Shown: positions 1 to 6,597 of the stretch, piece by piece
How the letters are laid out: every line of letters starts with the position of its first letter
Position numbering within the stretch: the stretch's first letter is position 1
Assembly (NCBI GenBank): GCA_019241095.1
Contig: JAFAXJ010000612.1
Span: 1 to 7,258, forward strand
DNA: 7,258 nucleotides
Origin: Verrucomicrobiota bacterium
GTDB lineage: Bacteria; Verrucomicrobiota; Verrucomicrobiia; Chthoniobacterales; JAFAMB01
Direction of reading: 5' to 3'
Made by a program: the position numbers and the translations under genes
The notes under the pieces: model-generated
The model's input: only the letters and a program-made list of their open reading frames with translations
The model's database searches: none
What the model was told of the DNA's origin: nothing

Positions 1-2
1 AG

Positions 3-569
3 CTGGACGCGTCTATTCAACAAACCCACGGCTTGTTGCAGCACTGGATGAACAGCTTGACTGAAATCCGCACGACCGGCGCGATTGCTTTCAACAACAA
101 AGGAGCATCCAATCTGGTTTCCGTAGGTCTTCTGCTCTTTCTCAGCGGCCGATTCATCGGCACTGCTCTCCTGAGAAGATTTGCCGCGAACAAACTTCTT
201 GCTCTCTATGGCGCCATCAACACCCTGCTTTGTCTGTTGATATTCTTAAAATTGGGCTGGGTGTCAGCAGTGTCCGTCTTCGGCACTTACTTCTTCATGT
301 CTATCATGTTCCCGACCATCTTCGCCCTGGGCATATTCGGCCTCGGGCAGCGGGCAAAAAGGGCGTCCTCCTTCCTTGTGATGGCTATCATGGGCGGAGC
401 GATCGTTCCAAAGGTGATGGGGGCGATCGCCGACATGTCGGATCTGTCTCGGGCATTCATCGTACCTTTGTTGTGCTTTGGGTTCATTGCAATTTATGCA
501 TTTTTATGGCCGAGACTCAGCGGTGCTGAGGAGGGTTTGCGCGGGGTCTCAGCAACCAGCGGGCACTGA
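3..569 (+). CDS. fucP: FucP-family sugar:H+ symporter, C-terminal part (5' end outside window)
   Basis: This is the last 188 residues of a major facilitator superfamily permease; the reading frame is open to the left edge, so the gene starts upstream. The TTG at 33 is internal, because the frame before it (LDASIQQTHG) continues sensibly. Visible are about five hydrophobic segments corresponding to the second half of a 12-helix transporter. The stretch with FNNKGASNL followed by a helix ending in SGRFIGT, and the later SSFLVMAIMGGAIVPKVMG helix, are characteristic of the FucP/GluP branch, which imports L-fucose, glucose or galactose with protons across the inner membrane. The last helix ends in WPRLSG, and a short polar tail precedes the TGA. 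It converges on the cupin gene with only 28 bases between, and no terminator hairpin is seen there. The substrate cannot be told from this half; the gene symbol is a family-level label. Confidence 0.88.
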   Translation: MDASIQQTHGLLQHWMNSLTEIRTTGAIAFNNKGASNLVSVGLLLFLSGRFIGTALLRRFAANKLLALYGAINTLLCLLIFLKLGWVSAVSVFGTYFFMSIMFPTIFALGIFGLGQRAKRASSFLVMAIMGGAIVPKVMGAIADMSDLSRAFIVPLLCFGFIAIYAFLWPRLSGAEEGLRGVSATSGH

Positions 570-597
570 GCATAACGAGTTCCGAGCAGAAAAGAGG

Positions 598-1176
598 TCA
601 GAAGTTGTTGCTGTCCGGTTCGTAGATGAATACGAGGTCCTGGTCCATCCCTTTGGGATCAATCGATCTCTCAAACACTAGCAAGTTCTCGGTTCCGATC
701 AGACAATGTTCCATTCCGGGCTCGAAATGAAACCGACTCCCCGGGGCAAGCGCCTCCACCGTAAGCGGCTTACTGGCGGCATTACGCCATAGGACAAGCC
801 CCGCGCCTTCCTGCACATGCAGGTGTTCATCCTTTTGTTCGTGTGTCTCAAGAGCGAGGTATCCACCTTGACGGATCACAAGATATTTCTCGACACGCGG
901 GGGGTCATGCAGAAATATGACCACCCCTCCCCAGGAGGTTTGTATGGTTTCTTCGTCACGGCGATTGATGCGCTCGAGAAGTTCACAAAAAAATGCCGAC
1001 TGCCCATTGGGCGCGTCGCTGAAGTGCTCCCTCCAAAGCGAACACGCTTTTCTGCAATAGCGATTGAACGCTTCCCTGGAATCGATGCGCGATTGGCCGC
1101 TAAGACTAGTAGCAATGGCGACATACGTGGAGTCACCAGCCAGCTTATTGTGATTCAAATCGAAATCAGTACTCAT
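598..1176 (-). CDS. Single-domain cupin protein (sugar-isomerase-like cupin)
   Basis: A 192-residue soluble protein. The first 75 residues are polar and helical, including a patch at 35-70. The rest is one cupin beta-barrel. Cupin motif 1 is seen as H112-EQKDE-H118-L-H120-VQ-E123-G, and motif 2 as P153-G-M-E-H157 followed by N164. These histidines and the glutamate are the likely metal ligands. The spacing resembles cupins of mannose-6-phosphate isomerase type II and related sugar-handling proteins, so a role in sugar isomerisation or sugar sensing is possible; no specific activity can be assigned. The start is the ATG at 1174-1176; no Shine-Dalgarno sequence precedes it. It lies 88 bases downstream of the sugar-binding protein on the same strand and is probably co-transcribed with it. 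The C-terminus ends in a strand (DLVFIYEPD) and appears complete. Confidence 0.8.
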   Translation of the reverse strand: MSTDFDLNHNKLAGDSTYVAIATSLSGQSRIDSREAFNRYCRKACSLWREHFSDAPNGQSAFFCELLERINRRDEETIQTSWGGVVIFLHDPPRVEKYLVIRQGGYLALETHEQKDEHLHVQEGAGLVLWRNAASKPLTVEALAPGSRFHFEPGMEHCLIGTENLLVFERSIDPKGMDQDLVFIYEPDSNNF

Positions 1177-1236
1177 TTCGAGAGAAAAATTGTGGTTTAG
1201 GCACGATTGTTAGAAAGCAGATTCTTTGGCGCCGGC

Positions 1237-1256
1237 ACCCAGGTTCCAGCCCGGGT
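1237..1256 (-). promoter_or_regulatory. Intercistronic hairpin after the sugar-binding protein gene
   Basis: Read on the minus strand, ACCCGGG and CCTGGGT form a 7-bp stem, with one G-U pair in RNA, around the 6-base loop CTGGAA. It begins 8 bases past the TAA of the binding-protein gene. A GC-rich run (GCCGGCGCC) follows instead of a T-tract, so it is not a standard intrinsic terminator. Hairpins in this position commonly protect the 3' end of a highly expressed binding-protein message while lowering expression of the next gene. That role is inferred here. Confidence 0.4.
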
Positions 1257-1264
1257 TCTCTCGG

Positions 1265-2224
1265 TTACTTGGTCCAGCCTGCATATCGATCCACATTTTC
1301 CTTAGTGATCAAACCCACCGGTATAAGTGTCAGCTCCTCTTTAGGCTTTCTGCCCTGCATAATCTCATAACCAATCTTGACGGCCTCTTCCGCCATTAAG
1401 TAGGGATCCTGTGCGGCGGTAGCTGCGATCAAACTCGCAGGATCCTTAAGAAAAGGAACGATGTCCGGCGAACCATCGACTCCCACGATAAAGAACTCTT
1501 TCCGCTGGGCTTGCTTCGCCGCCAAGTCACAACCGATGGCGGTCGGATCGTTGATGGCGAAGACTGCATCGATTTGCTTAAAGGCAGTCAAAAGGTCGGT
1601 CATCACCCGCAAGCCTCCATCGCGGCTGCCCCCGGCGTTTTGGTCTTGCGACAGGATCTTGATATCCGGATGTTTTTTTATCTCCTGCAAAAAGCCCTCC
1701 ATGCGATCGGACACCGCCGTAACGGGTGGCCCATTGATGATGACGATCTGACCCTTGCCCTTAAGTCTCTCGGCTACGTATGCTCCGCCTTTGGCGCCGG
1801 CTTGCTTATTGTCCGAAGTGACTGTGGCGTCCACGCCCCCTTCGGATCCAACGTCAACAGCCACCAACACCATTCCCGCCTGCTTCGCGCGCGCGACCGC
1901 CGGCGCGATACCCTTGCTGTCCGCCGCACCTAAAAGGATGAGGTTAACGTTCGAAGAAATAAAATTATCAATTTGATTGCTTTGGTTGTTTACATCGTAA
2001 TTGCTCGACAGGGCCGTGAACTTGACCTTGCTGTTGATATGCTTAGCCTGGGCTTCCGCGCCATGCGCGATCTGCACAAAAAAGGGATTGCCGAGGTCGC
2101 CCACAGTGAGGGCTACCGAATTCAGTTTTTTGGTGTCAGCCGACGTCTTCATCGCCAGCATGCCTGACAACAGCAAGCCAAGGGTGGTTAGATTTCCAAT
2201 CCGGAAAAAAGCGGTCATTCTCAT
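1265..2224 (-). CDS. Periplasmic sugar-binding protein, RbsB-like (Peripla_BP_4 type)
   Basis: A 319-residue solute-binding protein of the ribose/xylose/galactose type, which captures a sugar in the periplasm and normally hands it to an ABC permease. Residues 1-29 form a signal peptide: Arg2 and Arg8, a hydrophobic core (TTLGLLLSGMLAM), then a KTSA/DT cleavage region. The mature protein begins with a strand followed by GDLGNPFF, matching the NPFF ligand loop of RbsB. Further family marks are TSDNKQAG, the SDRMEGF helix start, AINDPTAIG at the hinge, GVDGSPD, and AAQDPY near the C-terminus. The ATG at 2222-2224 is preferred over a TTG at 2263, because the longer form puts 13 polar residues before the signal peptide. 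A second ATG lies two codons further in; none has a clear ribosome-binding site. No ABC ATPase or permease gene is present on either side in this window; the cupin gene follows. Confidence 0.88.
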   Translation of the reverse strand: MRMTAFFRIGNLTTLGLLLSGMLAMKTSADTKKLNSVALTVGDLGNPFFVQIAHGAEAQAKHINSKVKFTALSSNYDVNNQSNQIDNFISSNVNLILLGAADSKGIAPAVARAKQAGMVLVAVDVGSEGGVDATVTSDNKQAGAKGGAYVAERLKGKGQIVIINGPPVTAVSDRMEGFLQEIKKHPDIKILSQDQNAGGSRDGGLRVMTDLLTAFKQIDAVFAINDPTAIGCDLAAKQAQRKEFFIVGVDGSPDIVPFLKDPASLIAATAAQDPYLMAEEAVKIGYEIMQGRKPKEELTLIPVGLITKENVDRYAGWTK

Positions 2225-2358
2225 GTTGTGTGTAGTCAGATCAGGTGCGTTTAAGATGGGCAAAACACCAAATGGGATGAAAGTGGCTCAGGAGTTGTTC
2301 AGCCGTTCGCCGCTCGCCTAAGATTCCCCGGGCGGAGAAAGCAACACCCCGGTAAAAA

Positions 2359-2387
2359 CGGATACGCCAGCCCAAGTACTCGGTCAA
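2359..2387 (-). promoter_or_regulatory. Possible sigma70-type promoter for the binding protein gene
   Basis: On the minus strand TTGACC (2382-2387) is followed after exactly 17 bases by TATCCG (2359-2364). The -35 box matches consensus at five of six positions, the -10 box only at three. It would give a leader of roughly 130 bases before the ATG at 2224. Its position fits the only clear upstream gap of the binding-protein/cupin pair, but a match of this quality can occur by chance. Confidence 0.22.
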
Positions 2388-2509
2388 AATCGTGCGCATT
2401 CCACTCGCTTCTACAAAAAGATAGTTCCACATTTTTATCAAACGAAACTGCCAGAGCAAGAACGCGAATGCATCATACATGCCTTCCGAACACGAATTAA
2501 GTGATCATT

Positions 2510-2524
2510 TTGAATTATATTCAA
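2510..2524. repeat. 15-base palindrome, possible operator
   Basis: TTGAAT and ATTCAA form perfect 6-base inverted arms around TAT. It sits in the AT-rich middle of the gene-free gap between the binding-protein and DUF72 genes, about where a regulator of either divergent unit could bind. It is a single occurrence and short, so the regulatory role is only a suggestion. Confidence 0.25.
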
Positions 2525-2874
2525 GCTTTGATCGACAACTCGCTGGGATCACGGCGCGCCTCACAATATAACAATGAAAGAATTTATGAGAATCTCGAAC
2601 TCCTCAATCTTTGCGGTGTCGAGATCGCGGCTGCTACAGGCGCGATGGTCAGTGTCACTATCAAAAGCGTCTGTCTGATCTACGAGGACTCTTTATGGAT
2701 CAAAACGATTTAGAGCGGCGCATTCGGGAAGAAAACGACCCTATCTGATACGAAAACTGCGCCTTTAACGACAGCAATGCCCATAGCGACATATTTTTCG
2801 GTACGAGTATCATTTAGCCTGGCAAGATGGGCTCTGAGTAGCCGATGAAAACTATCGCAGGTTAGCAAAGCGCG

Positions 2875-3846
2875 ATGACCACTTCCTCCAAGACGCCGCC
2901 ACTTACGAAAAAGGCACGCCGCGGCAAACGCCAGGCCCGACGCGAGCAACAGCGGAAAGCAAGCGTCCAGCGAGCCGCCAAGATGCACGCCGCCCGGCTC
3001 GAATGGCAGCGCAGTCCGGAGATCGCCATGCCCAGTTGGGACGGCTCCGTCCCACATTACCACGTCGGCTGCTCAGGATGGTTCTACTGGCATTGGCGGG
3101 GCGCATTTTACCCGGCTGATTTGCCAACCGCCTCCTGGTTTGAACACTATGCCGACCACTTCCAAACCGTTGAGTTGAACGCACCTTTTTATTCCTGGCC
3201 GACAACCAGCACCATCCAATCTTGGCTCCGGCAAGCAGCACACCGGGATTTTATTTACACTGTTAAAGTGTCAGAGCTCATCACCCACGTAAAACGGTTC
3301 GCAGGGACGAAATCGTTGGTCCGGGACTTCGGTCATATCGCTGACATTCTCGGTCCGCGCATGGGCTGCTTTCTTTTTCAGTTGCCTCCAAGTTTTCATT
3401 TTACCCCGGCGCGTCTTGAAAAAATCGTGTCTCAGCTCGACGAGGCCCAGCGTAATGTCGTCGAATTCCGGCATCGAAGTTGGTGGGACGAGCGCGTGTT
3501 CGCTGCTTTTCGCCGGGCAGGAATTATATTTTGCTCATGCAGCGGACCTCGACTGCCCGAGGACCTGATCAAGACGGCAGATGACATCTATATCCGTTTT
3601 CACGGGACCAAACAATGGTATCGGCACGACTACACACTGCCGGAATTGGCCGCATGGGTAGAAAAAATTCGTACAAGCGGAGCTGCGCGAGTGTGGGCAT
3701 ATTTCAATAACGACCGTGACGGACATGCGATTAATAATGCCCGCGCACTACTTCATCTCGTCTCTAGAGAACCTCTGGCAGAGGCAACGACTGGTATAAA
3801 CGAGACGGGGCGCGCCGAGCCGTGCTCAGTTCAAAACGAGGACTAA
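2875..3846 (+). CDS. DUF72 (YecE-type) protein with basic N-terminal extension
   Basis: A 323-residue protein whose residues 61-297 form a DUF72 domain, a TIM-barrel-like family of unsettled biochemical function found widely in bacteria. Conserved landmarks are all present: VGCSGWFYWHWRGAFYP (64-80), VELNAPFYSWPT (99-110), VKVSELITHVKR (130-141), FQLPPSF (168-174), VEFRHRSWW (196-204), YIRFHGT (239-245) and YFNNDRDGHAINNA (276-289). The first 50 residues are unusual: about a third Lys/Arg, with no hydrophobic stretch, so they are not a signal peptide and could contact nucleic acid. The ATG at 2875 is the first good start, but no strong ribosome-binding site precedes it; a later start near Met37 or Met52 would remove much of the extension. 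A polar tail of about 25 residues follows the domain. The small gene at 3886 probably belongs to the same transcript. Confidence 0.88.
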   Translation: MTTSSKTPPLTKKARRGKRQARREQQRKASVQRAAKMHAARLEWQRSPEIAMPSWDGSVPHYHVGCSGWFYWHWRGAFYPADLPTASWFEHYADHFQTVELNAPFYSWPTTSTIQSWLRQAAHRDFIYTVKVSELITHVKRFAGTKSLVRDFGHIADILGPRMGCFLFQLPPSFHFTPARLEKIVSQLDEAQRNVVEFRHRSWWDERVFAAFRRAGIIFCSCSGPRLPEDLIKTADDIYIRFHGTKQWYRHDYTLPELAAWVEKIRTSGAARVWAYFNNDRDGHAINNARALLHLVSREPLAEATTGINETGRAEPCSVQNED

Positions 3847-3873
3847 ACGCTTTCATTTTCAACAAGGTCTTTT

Positions 3874-3877
3874 AGGA
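3874..3877 (+). promoter_or_regulatory. Ribosome-binding site of the small gene at 3886
   Basis: AGGA lies 8 bases before the ATG at 3886, a standard spacing. It is the clearest Shine-Dalgarno match in the window and fixes the start of the 69-residue reading frame. Confidence 0.6.
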
Positions 3878-3885
3878 TATCTTCG

Positions 3886-4095
3886 ATGAACAAGGACGAT
3901 GCGAGCATTCTGGAGGCGGCTCGGCTTGAAAAAGAGGCGGCAAAGCAGGCACTGCGCAAAGCTTTCGAAAGATTCGTTCAAGATGAGGGGATGGTCACGG
4001 AATACGATTTAGCCCTAGGCCGTTTTCAATCAAAGGAGTCCGCTTATCGCGCCATGATTCGACGGTTGCTGTTTAATAAAAGAGAGCAGCTATAA
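3886..4095 (+). CDS. Small charged helical protein, function unknown
   Basis: A 69-residue protein that I do not recognise. It is almost entirely helix-forming and rich in Ala, Glu, Lys and Arg. The first half (ILEAARLEKEAAKQALRKAF) has a pattern compatible with a coiled coil or a long amphipathic helix. The second half ends in the basic stretch IRRLLFNKREQL. There is no signal peptide, membrane segment or cysteine, so it should be cytoplasmic. The start is supported by AGGA 8 bases upstream. It begins 39 bases after the DUF72 stop, on the same strand, with no terminator between, so the two are probably co-transcribed. It could be a small partner or regulator of the DUF72 protein, but nothing in its sequence proves this. 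Confidence 0.6.
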   Translation: MNKDDASILEAARLEKEAAKQALRKAFERFVQDEGMVTEYDLALGRFQSKESAYRAMIRRLLFNKREQL

Positions 4096-4366
4096 CAGGT
4101 CCGGAAATCTCGCATCCTGGCAGACTTGCATTTAGCTTCGAGCTTAAGATCGGGGCAGACCTGAAGCCAGAAAGCTCCGAGTTGATATTATACAGCCGCA
4201 GAGTCTTCGTCCGGCCACTGTGCGAGCAAAAGCGATAAGATCCAACAGGTTTTTCGCCGTAAGCGTGAGCAAGCAGCAGATCGCCAACGTCTTCACATCC
4301 GTCTAGATTCCGTTTGTCGTGGTCTCGAAAAAAAACCAACACGATCCGGCATGCCGTTGAACTGTG
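4096..4366. other. Intergenic stretch between converging genes, no gene seen
   Basis: This is the space between the 3' end of the small rightward gene and the 3' side of the leftward membrane-protein region. A leftward 89-codon open frame (4073-4342) crosses it but overlaps the small gene, has no ribosome-binding site and reads without motifs. I looked for a stem followed by a T-run in both directions and found none that stands out. The only secondary-structure hints are short AGCT-based repeats near 4135-4145. Confidence 0.5.
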
Positions 4367-4567
4367 CTAGCAAGCCTCACTGAGAAATGAAAAACAGCGT
4401 TCACTGCCGCGCATCGATTCGATACCAAACAGTACTATCAGCTTGGCGAACTCGGCATCCTGGATCAGCGCACAGAGCTCATTGACGGAGCCATCAGGAC
4501 TGAACAAAAAGATACCATCCAAAGACGCCGCGTTTCCTTTTAGACGGACTGCTGTGCTTTTTCCCAA
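4367..4567 (-). CDS. Uncertain small ORF overlapping the 3' end of the membrane-protein gene
   Basis: A 66-codon frame opened by a TTG inside the end of the membrane-protein gene, overlapping it by 28 bases in the -1 frame. The product has a plausible alternation of strands and helices (DGIFLFSPDGSVNEL, then FAKLIVLFGIESM) and ends at TAG 4367. It could be a small coupled gene, an alternative C-terminus reached by slipping back one base at the A5 run (GGGAAAAAGC) near the overlap, or chance. The weak start codon and absence of a known motif keep confidence low. Confidence 0.22.
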   Translation of the reverse strand: MGKSTAVRLKGNAASLDGIFLFSPDGSVNELCALIQDAEFAKLIVLFGIESMRGSERCFSFLSEAC

Positions 4568-6366
4568 AGTAGACCCAACGTGCAGTCAAGAGCATGATGT
4601 TGGCTCGATACTTGTAGAAGGCAGATTTGATGCTGACCTGCTCGTGCATTAGGCGAAGTATCCGGCAGAGTGCTCCAAGCAAGTCGGAGGGTCTCCTCCA
4701 AGTATGCATAATCAGTGGCGTTGTCGGCCATTAACACAACGCGATTAACAGAGACGGAATGTAGCAACATCCCGATCTCAAAGGTACAACCTCGACGGGC
4801 AGAGCTAAATCCGCGGAGGTCCATTAGTACGACGTCTACGTGTCTAGCCAAATAAGCGACAGTCATTTGCCAAGTATCCAGGTGACAGAAGAAGTCTTCT
4901 ATCCGATAAAGTCCATCAGGATCGGGCCCCGGTTTATGTTTCAGAAGGCGATGTTCCAAATCCTCTCGGTTCTTCACAAATGAACGACTTAATCGTCCGC
5001 TCAGAAATTCGAAGAATTCGTGCGGCTCGATGGTACTATCGACAAGATCCGTCCCGGCGATCAGCCGGACTGGTCCGAAATACCTCCAACTTTTCATGAT
5101 CTTTTCAACAAGCAAATGCCCTCGTCGGTCAGATCGGAACACGCGTAGAAGCAATAGCTTAAAAGACCCTACCGCCGGTGAGATTCCGATACTCGGCCGA
5201 AACAGCCGATACGTATATAGTTTGTAACCACCAAACCCCGCGAGCGTGCAAATCGATGCCACTAAACCAAATGCAAAATAGAAAAACAAAAAAGAGGTGA
5301 AAGTAAAAATCGCCATTAAGACGTCAATGGTCAACATCTGGTCACTTGCGCGCCTGGTTAGGTAACGGACAGCCAGCCACCGAATGAAAAGCCAACCCAT
5401 GGATACCCCAATGAGAACCGTAATGATTGGTAAGCTAACCAACAGAAACTTGTACCCCAGCGTCATCCGCTCAGCATGATCGGCTCTGATCAGGCGCCAA
5501 GTATCTGAAAAAAGCATCTCGATCGCTTCAGGCACATTTGTAGCCTCGTCCAGATATCGCATCACGGCTGTGGGAAACGGGAGTTGCGCTAAGTCCTCTC
5601 GAATGAAGTGCACCGGTCCTATGAAGTCCGCGAACAATAAAGCTCCGTAGGTATGGCCTATAATTATGACGCAGACAAAGATGAGTGTTGCCCCAAATAC
5701 GATGGAACCGACGGCGCGAACTCGACGCGCATTTAACAGCAAGACTACCCCGGTAGGTAAGCCGGCGATTAACACCCACAATCCTACAAGATCCGCACCG
5801 CGAAGCGTCCATCCCAAACCCCAAAGCGCTGCAATCAGGGCGAGGACGCTAACGATTAGAAAACGAAGCTGCCTAGTCAAGATCATCGCAACGGCCAGAG
5901 TAACCGGTGTCGCTGTTTGCAGGAAATAAACGGCATAAAGTAGAACGTAAGCGCCAATTTGATGCTGAGTGCGAGGTTTATGGCTATCTAGGAATTTGAT
6001 GGACATAATTGCCGCCAAAACCACTGGGTGTGCACAGGCTGCCAGACCAAATATTGCGGCGAGCCGCCAGGCACGCTGGCGTGCTGCCGCGACTATAGGC
6101 GAGGCATGGGCAGCGCGTATCCGTTCGTTCGTCACATCAATTCGTTTGATCTGGAGGTCTCCAAACGCTCTGCTTTGAACAGGCCGTTTGTCGGCCTCCG
6201 GCCTTACAGCGCCCACGGTGCCTTGCATCGAACGCGCTACCTGTTTTCGGAATGTGCGGATTAAAACGAGTGTGCCTGTAATAGTAATTGGCAGAGCTAG
6301 CAGCAGGCCGACTAAAATCGGAGCAATTCCCACACCCAGTGTATCAGTTCCGCTGATCACGCTCAT
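4540..6366 (-). CDS. Eight-helix membrane protein with C-terminal nucleosidase/TIR-like domain
   Basis: About 608 residues from the ATG at 6364-6366. This start is chosen over a TTG at 6414 because TAGG sits 6 bases before it and an upstream frame stops 10 bases before it. Hydrophobic segments lie near residues 11-36, 99-122, 137-162, 168-187, 192-212, 219-242, 304-331 and 346-378. A polar loop fills 38-98, and another soluble loop lies between helices 6 and 7. Residues 401-608 form a soluble alpha/beta domain: strand LLLRVF then SDRRG, strand VRLIAGTDL, the block IEPHEFFEFLSGRL, RIEDFFCHLDTW, then strand VDVVLMDLRGF, GCTFEIGMLL and strand NRVVLMAD. Asp516 and Glu530 (DLRGFS...GCTFEIG) sit where nucleoside 2-deoxyribosyltransferase and TIR-like enzymes carry their conserved acid residues. 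The fold assignment rests on this motif and strand order only. The substrate is unknown; a membrane-bound signalling or NAD/nucleotide-cleaving role is a hypothesis. Confidence 0.75.
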   Translation of the reverse strand: MSVISGTDTLGVGIAPILVGLLLALPITITGTLVLIRTFRKQVARSMQGTVGAVRPEADKRPVQSRAFGDLQIKRIDVTNERIRAAHASPIVAAARQRAWRLAAIFGLAACAHPVVLAAIMSIKFLDSHKPRTQHQIGAYVLLYAVYFLQTATPVTLAVAMILTRQLRFLIVSVLALIAALWGLGWTLRGADLVGLWVLIAGLPTGVVLLLNARRVRAVGSIVFGATLIFVCVIIIGHTYGALLFADFIGPVHFIREDLAQLPFPTAVMRYLDEATNVPEAIEMLFSDTWRLIRADHAERMTLGYKFLLVSLPIITVLIGVSMGWLFIRWLAVRYLTRRASDQMLTIDVLMAIFTFTSFLFFYFAFGLVASICTLAGFGGYKLYTYRLFRPSIGISPAVGSFKLLLLRVFRSDRRGHLLVEKIMKSWRYFGPVRLIAGTDLVDSTIEPHEFFEFLSGRLSRSFVKNREDLEHRLLKHKPGPDPDGLYRIEDFFCHLDTWQMTVAYLARHVDVVLMDLRGFSSARRGCTFEIGMLLHSVSVNRVVLMADNATDYAYLEETLRLAWSTLPDTSPNARAGQHQICLLQVSSQHHALDCTLGLLWEKAQQSV

Positions 6367-6376
6367 CAAACGCCTA

Positions 6377-6511
6377 TCATATCCAAGGTGAACTGACCAG
6401 ATTTCTGAGTTCAAACGGCTGGTAGACTTCAGCGCCCAGAATTGTTTCCACTACGCCAATCGGGATCTCGGGCGCGCTTTCAATACTGAGTTCATCCTCC
6501 AGTACCCCTCA
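6377..6511 (-). pseudogene. Protein-like frame just upstream of the membrane gene, cut by TGA
   Basis: After the TGA at 6509-6511 the leftward frame stays open for 43 codons to TGA at 6377-6379, only 10 bases before the membrane gene's ATG. The translation reads like real protein (DELSIESAPEIPIGVVETIL, then GAEVYQPFELRNLVSSPW). There is no ATG; a GTG at 6449-6451 is the only usual start and would give just 24 residues. Before the TGA the same frame is open from 6691 (KKMFWDTPMRQGFSVAKTAS and onward). The simplest reading is the 3' end of a gene formerly coupled to the membrane protein and now interrupted by a nonsense codon; a sequencing error is equally possible. Confidence 0.35.
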
Positions 6512-6597
6512 GAGTCGGAATTGAGCAGCCGGATCCGATGCGGTTTTCGCGACGGAGAATCCTTGCCTCATCGGTGTATCCCAAAACATTTTTTTAG

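Larger units (their letters stand above)
2225..2874. other. 650-base stretch without a convincing gene
   Basis: This gap separates the leftward binding-protein gene from the rightward DUF72 gene and should carry both promoters. It contains two short open frames. One is leftward, 2241-2480, 79 codons from an ATG, rich in aromatic residues and overlapping the upstream side of the binding protein. The other is rightward, 2501-2713, 70 codons from a GTG, reading MIILNYIQALIDNSLG at its start. Neither has a ribosome-binding site or a recognisable motif, and they are nearly back to back around an AT-rich spot at 2490-2525. They could be remnants or chance frames; I do not call them genes. No tRNA, transposase remnant or terminator was seen. 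Confidence 0.6.

Noticed and set aside
817..1200. Rightward 127-codon open frame
   Set aside because: Antisense to the cupin gene, which carries both cupin motifs.
1511..1933. Rightward 140-codon open frame
   Set aside because: Antisense to the sugar-binding protein gene, whose family motifs cover the whole stretch.
2241..2480. Leftward 79-codon frame with an ATG start
   Set aside because: No ribosome-binding site or recognisable motif; it overlaps the probable leader of the binding-protein gene. Kept only as a mention in the intergenic entry.
2501..2713. Rightward 70-codon frame with a GTG start
   Set aside because: The translation is moderately protein-like, but there is no ribosome-binding site, motif or neighbour context to support it.
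2746..2812. TGATAC and GTATCA arms 55 bases apart upstream of the DUF72 gene
   Set aside because: Six-base arms at that distance are expected by chance and no known operator pattern fits.
2710..3063. Leftward 117-codon open frame
   Set aside because: It lies mostly antisense to the well-supported DUF72 gene and shows no motif; a shadow frame.
3772..3784. CCTCT-GGC-AGAGG hairpin
   Set aside because: It lies inside the DUF72 coding sequence and has no T-run, so it is not a terminator of that gene.
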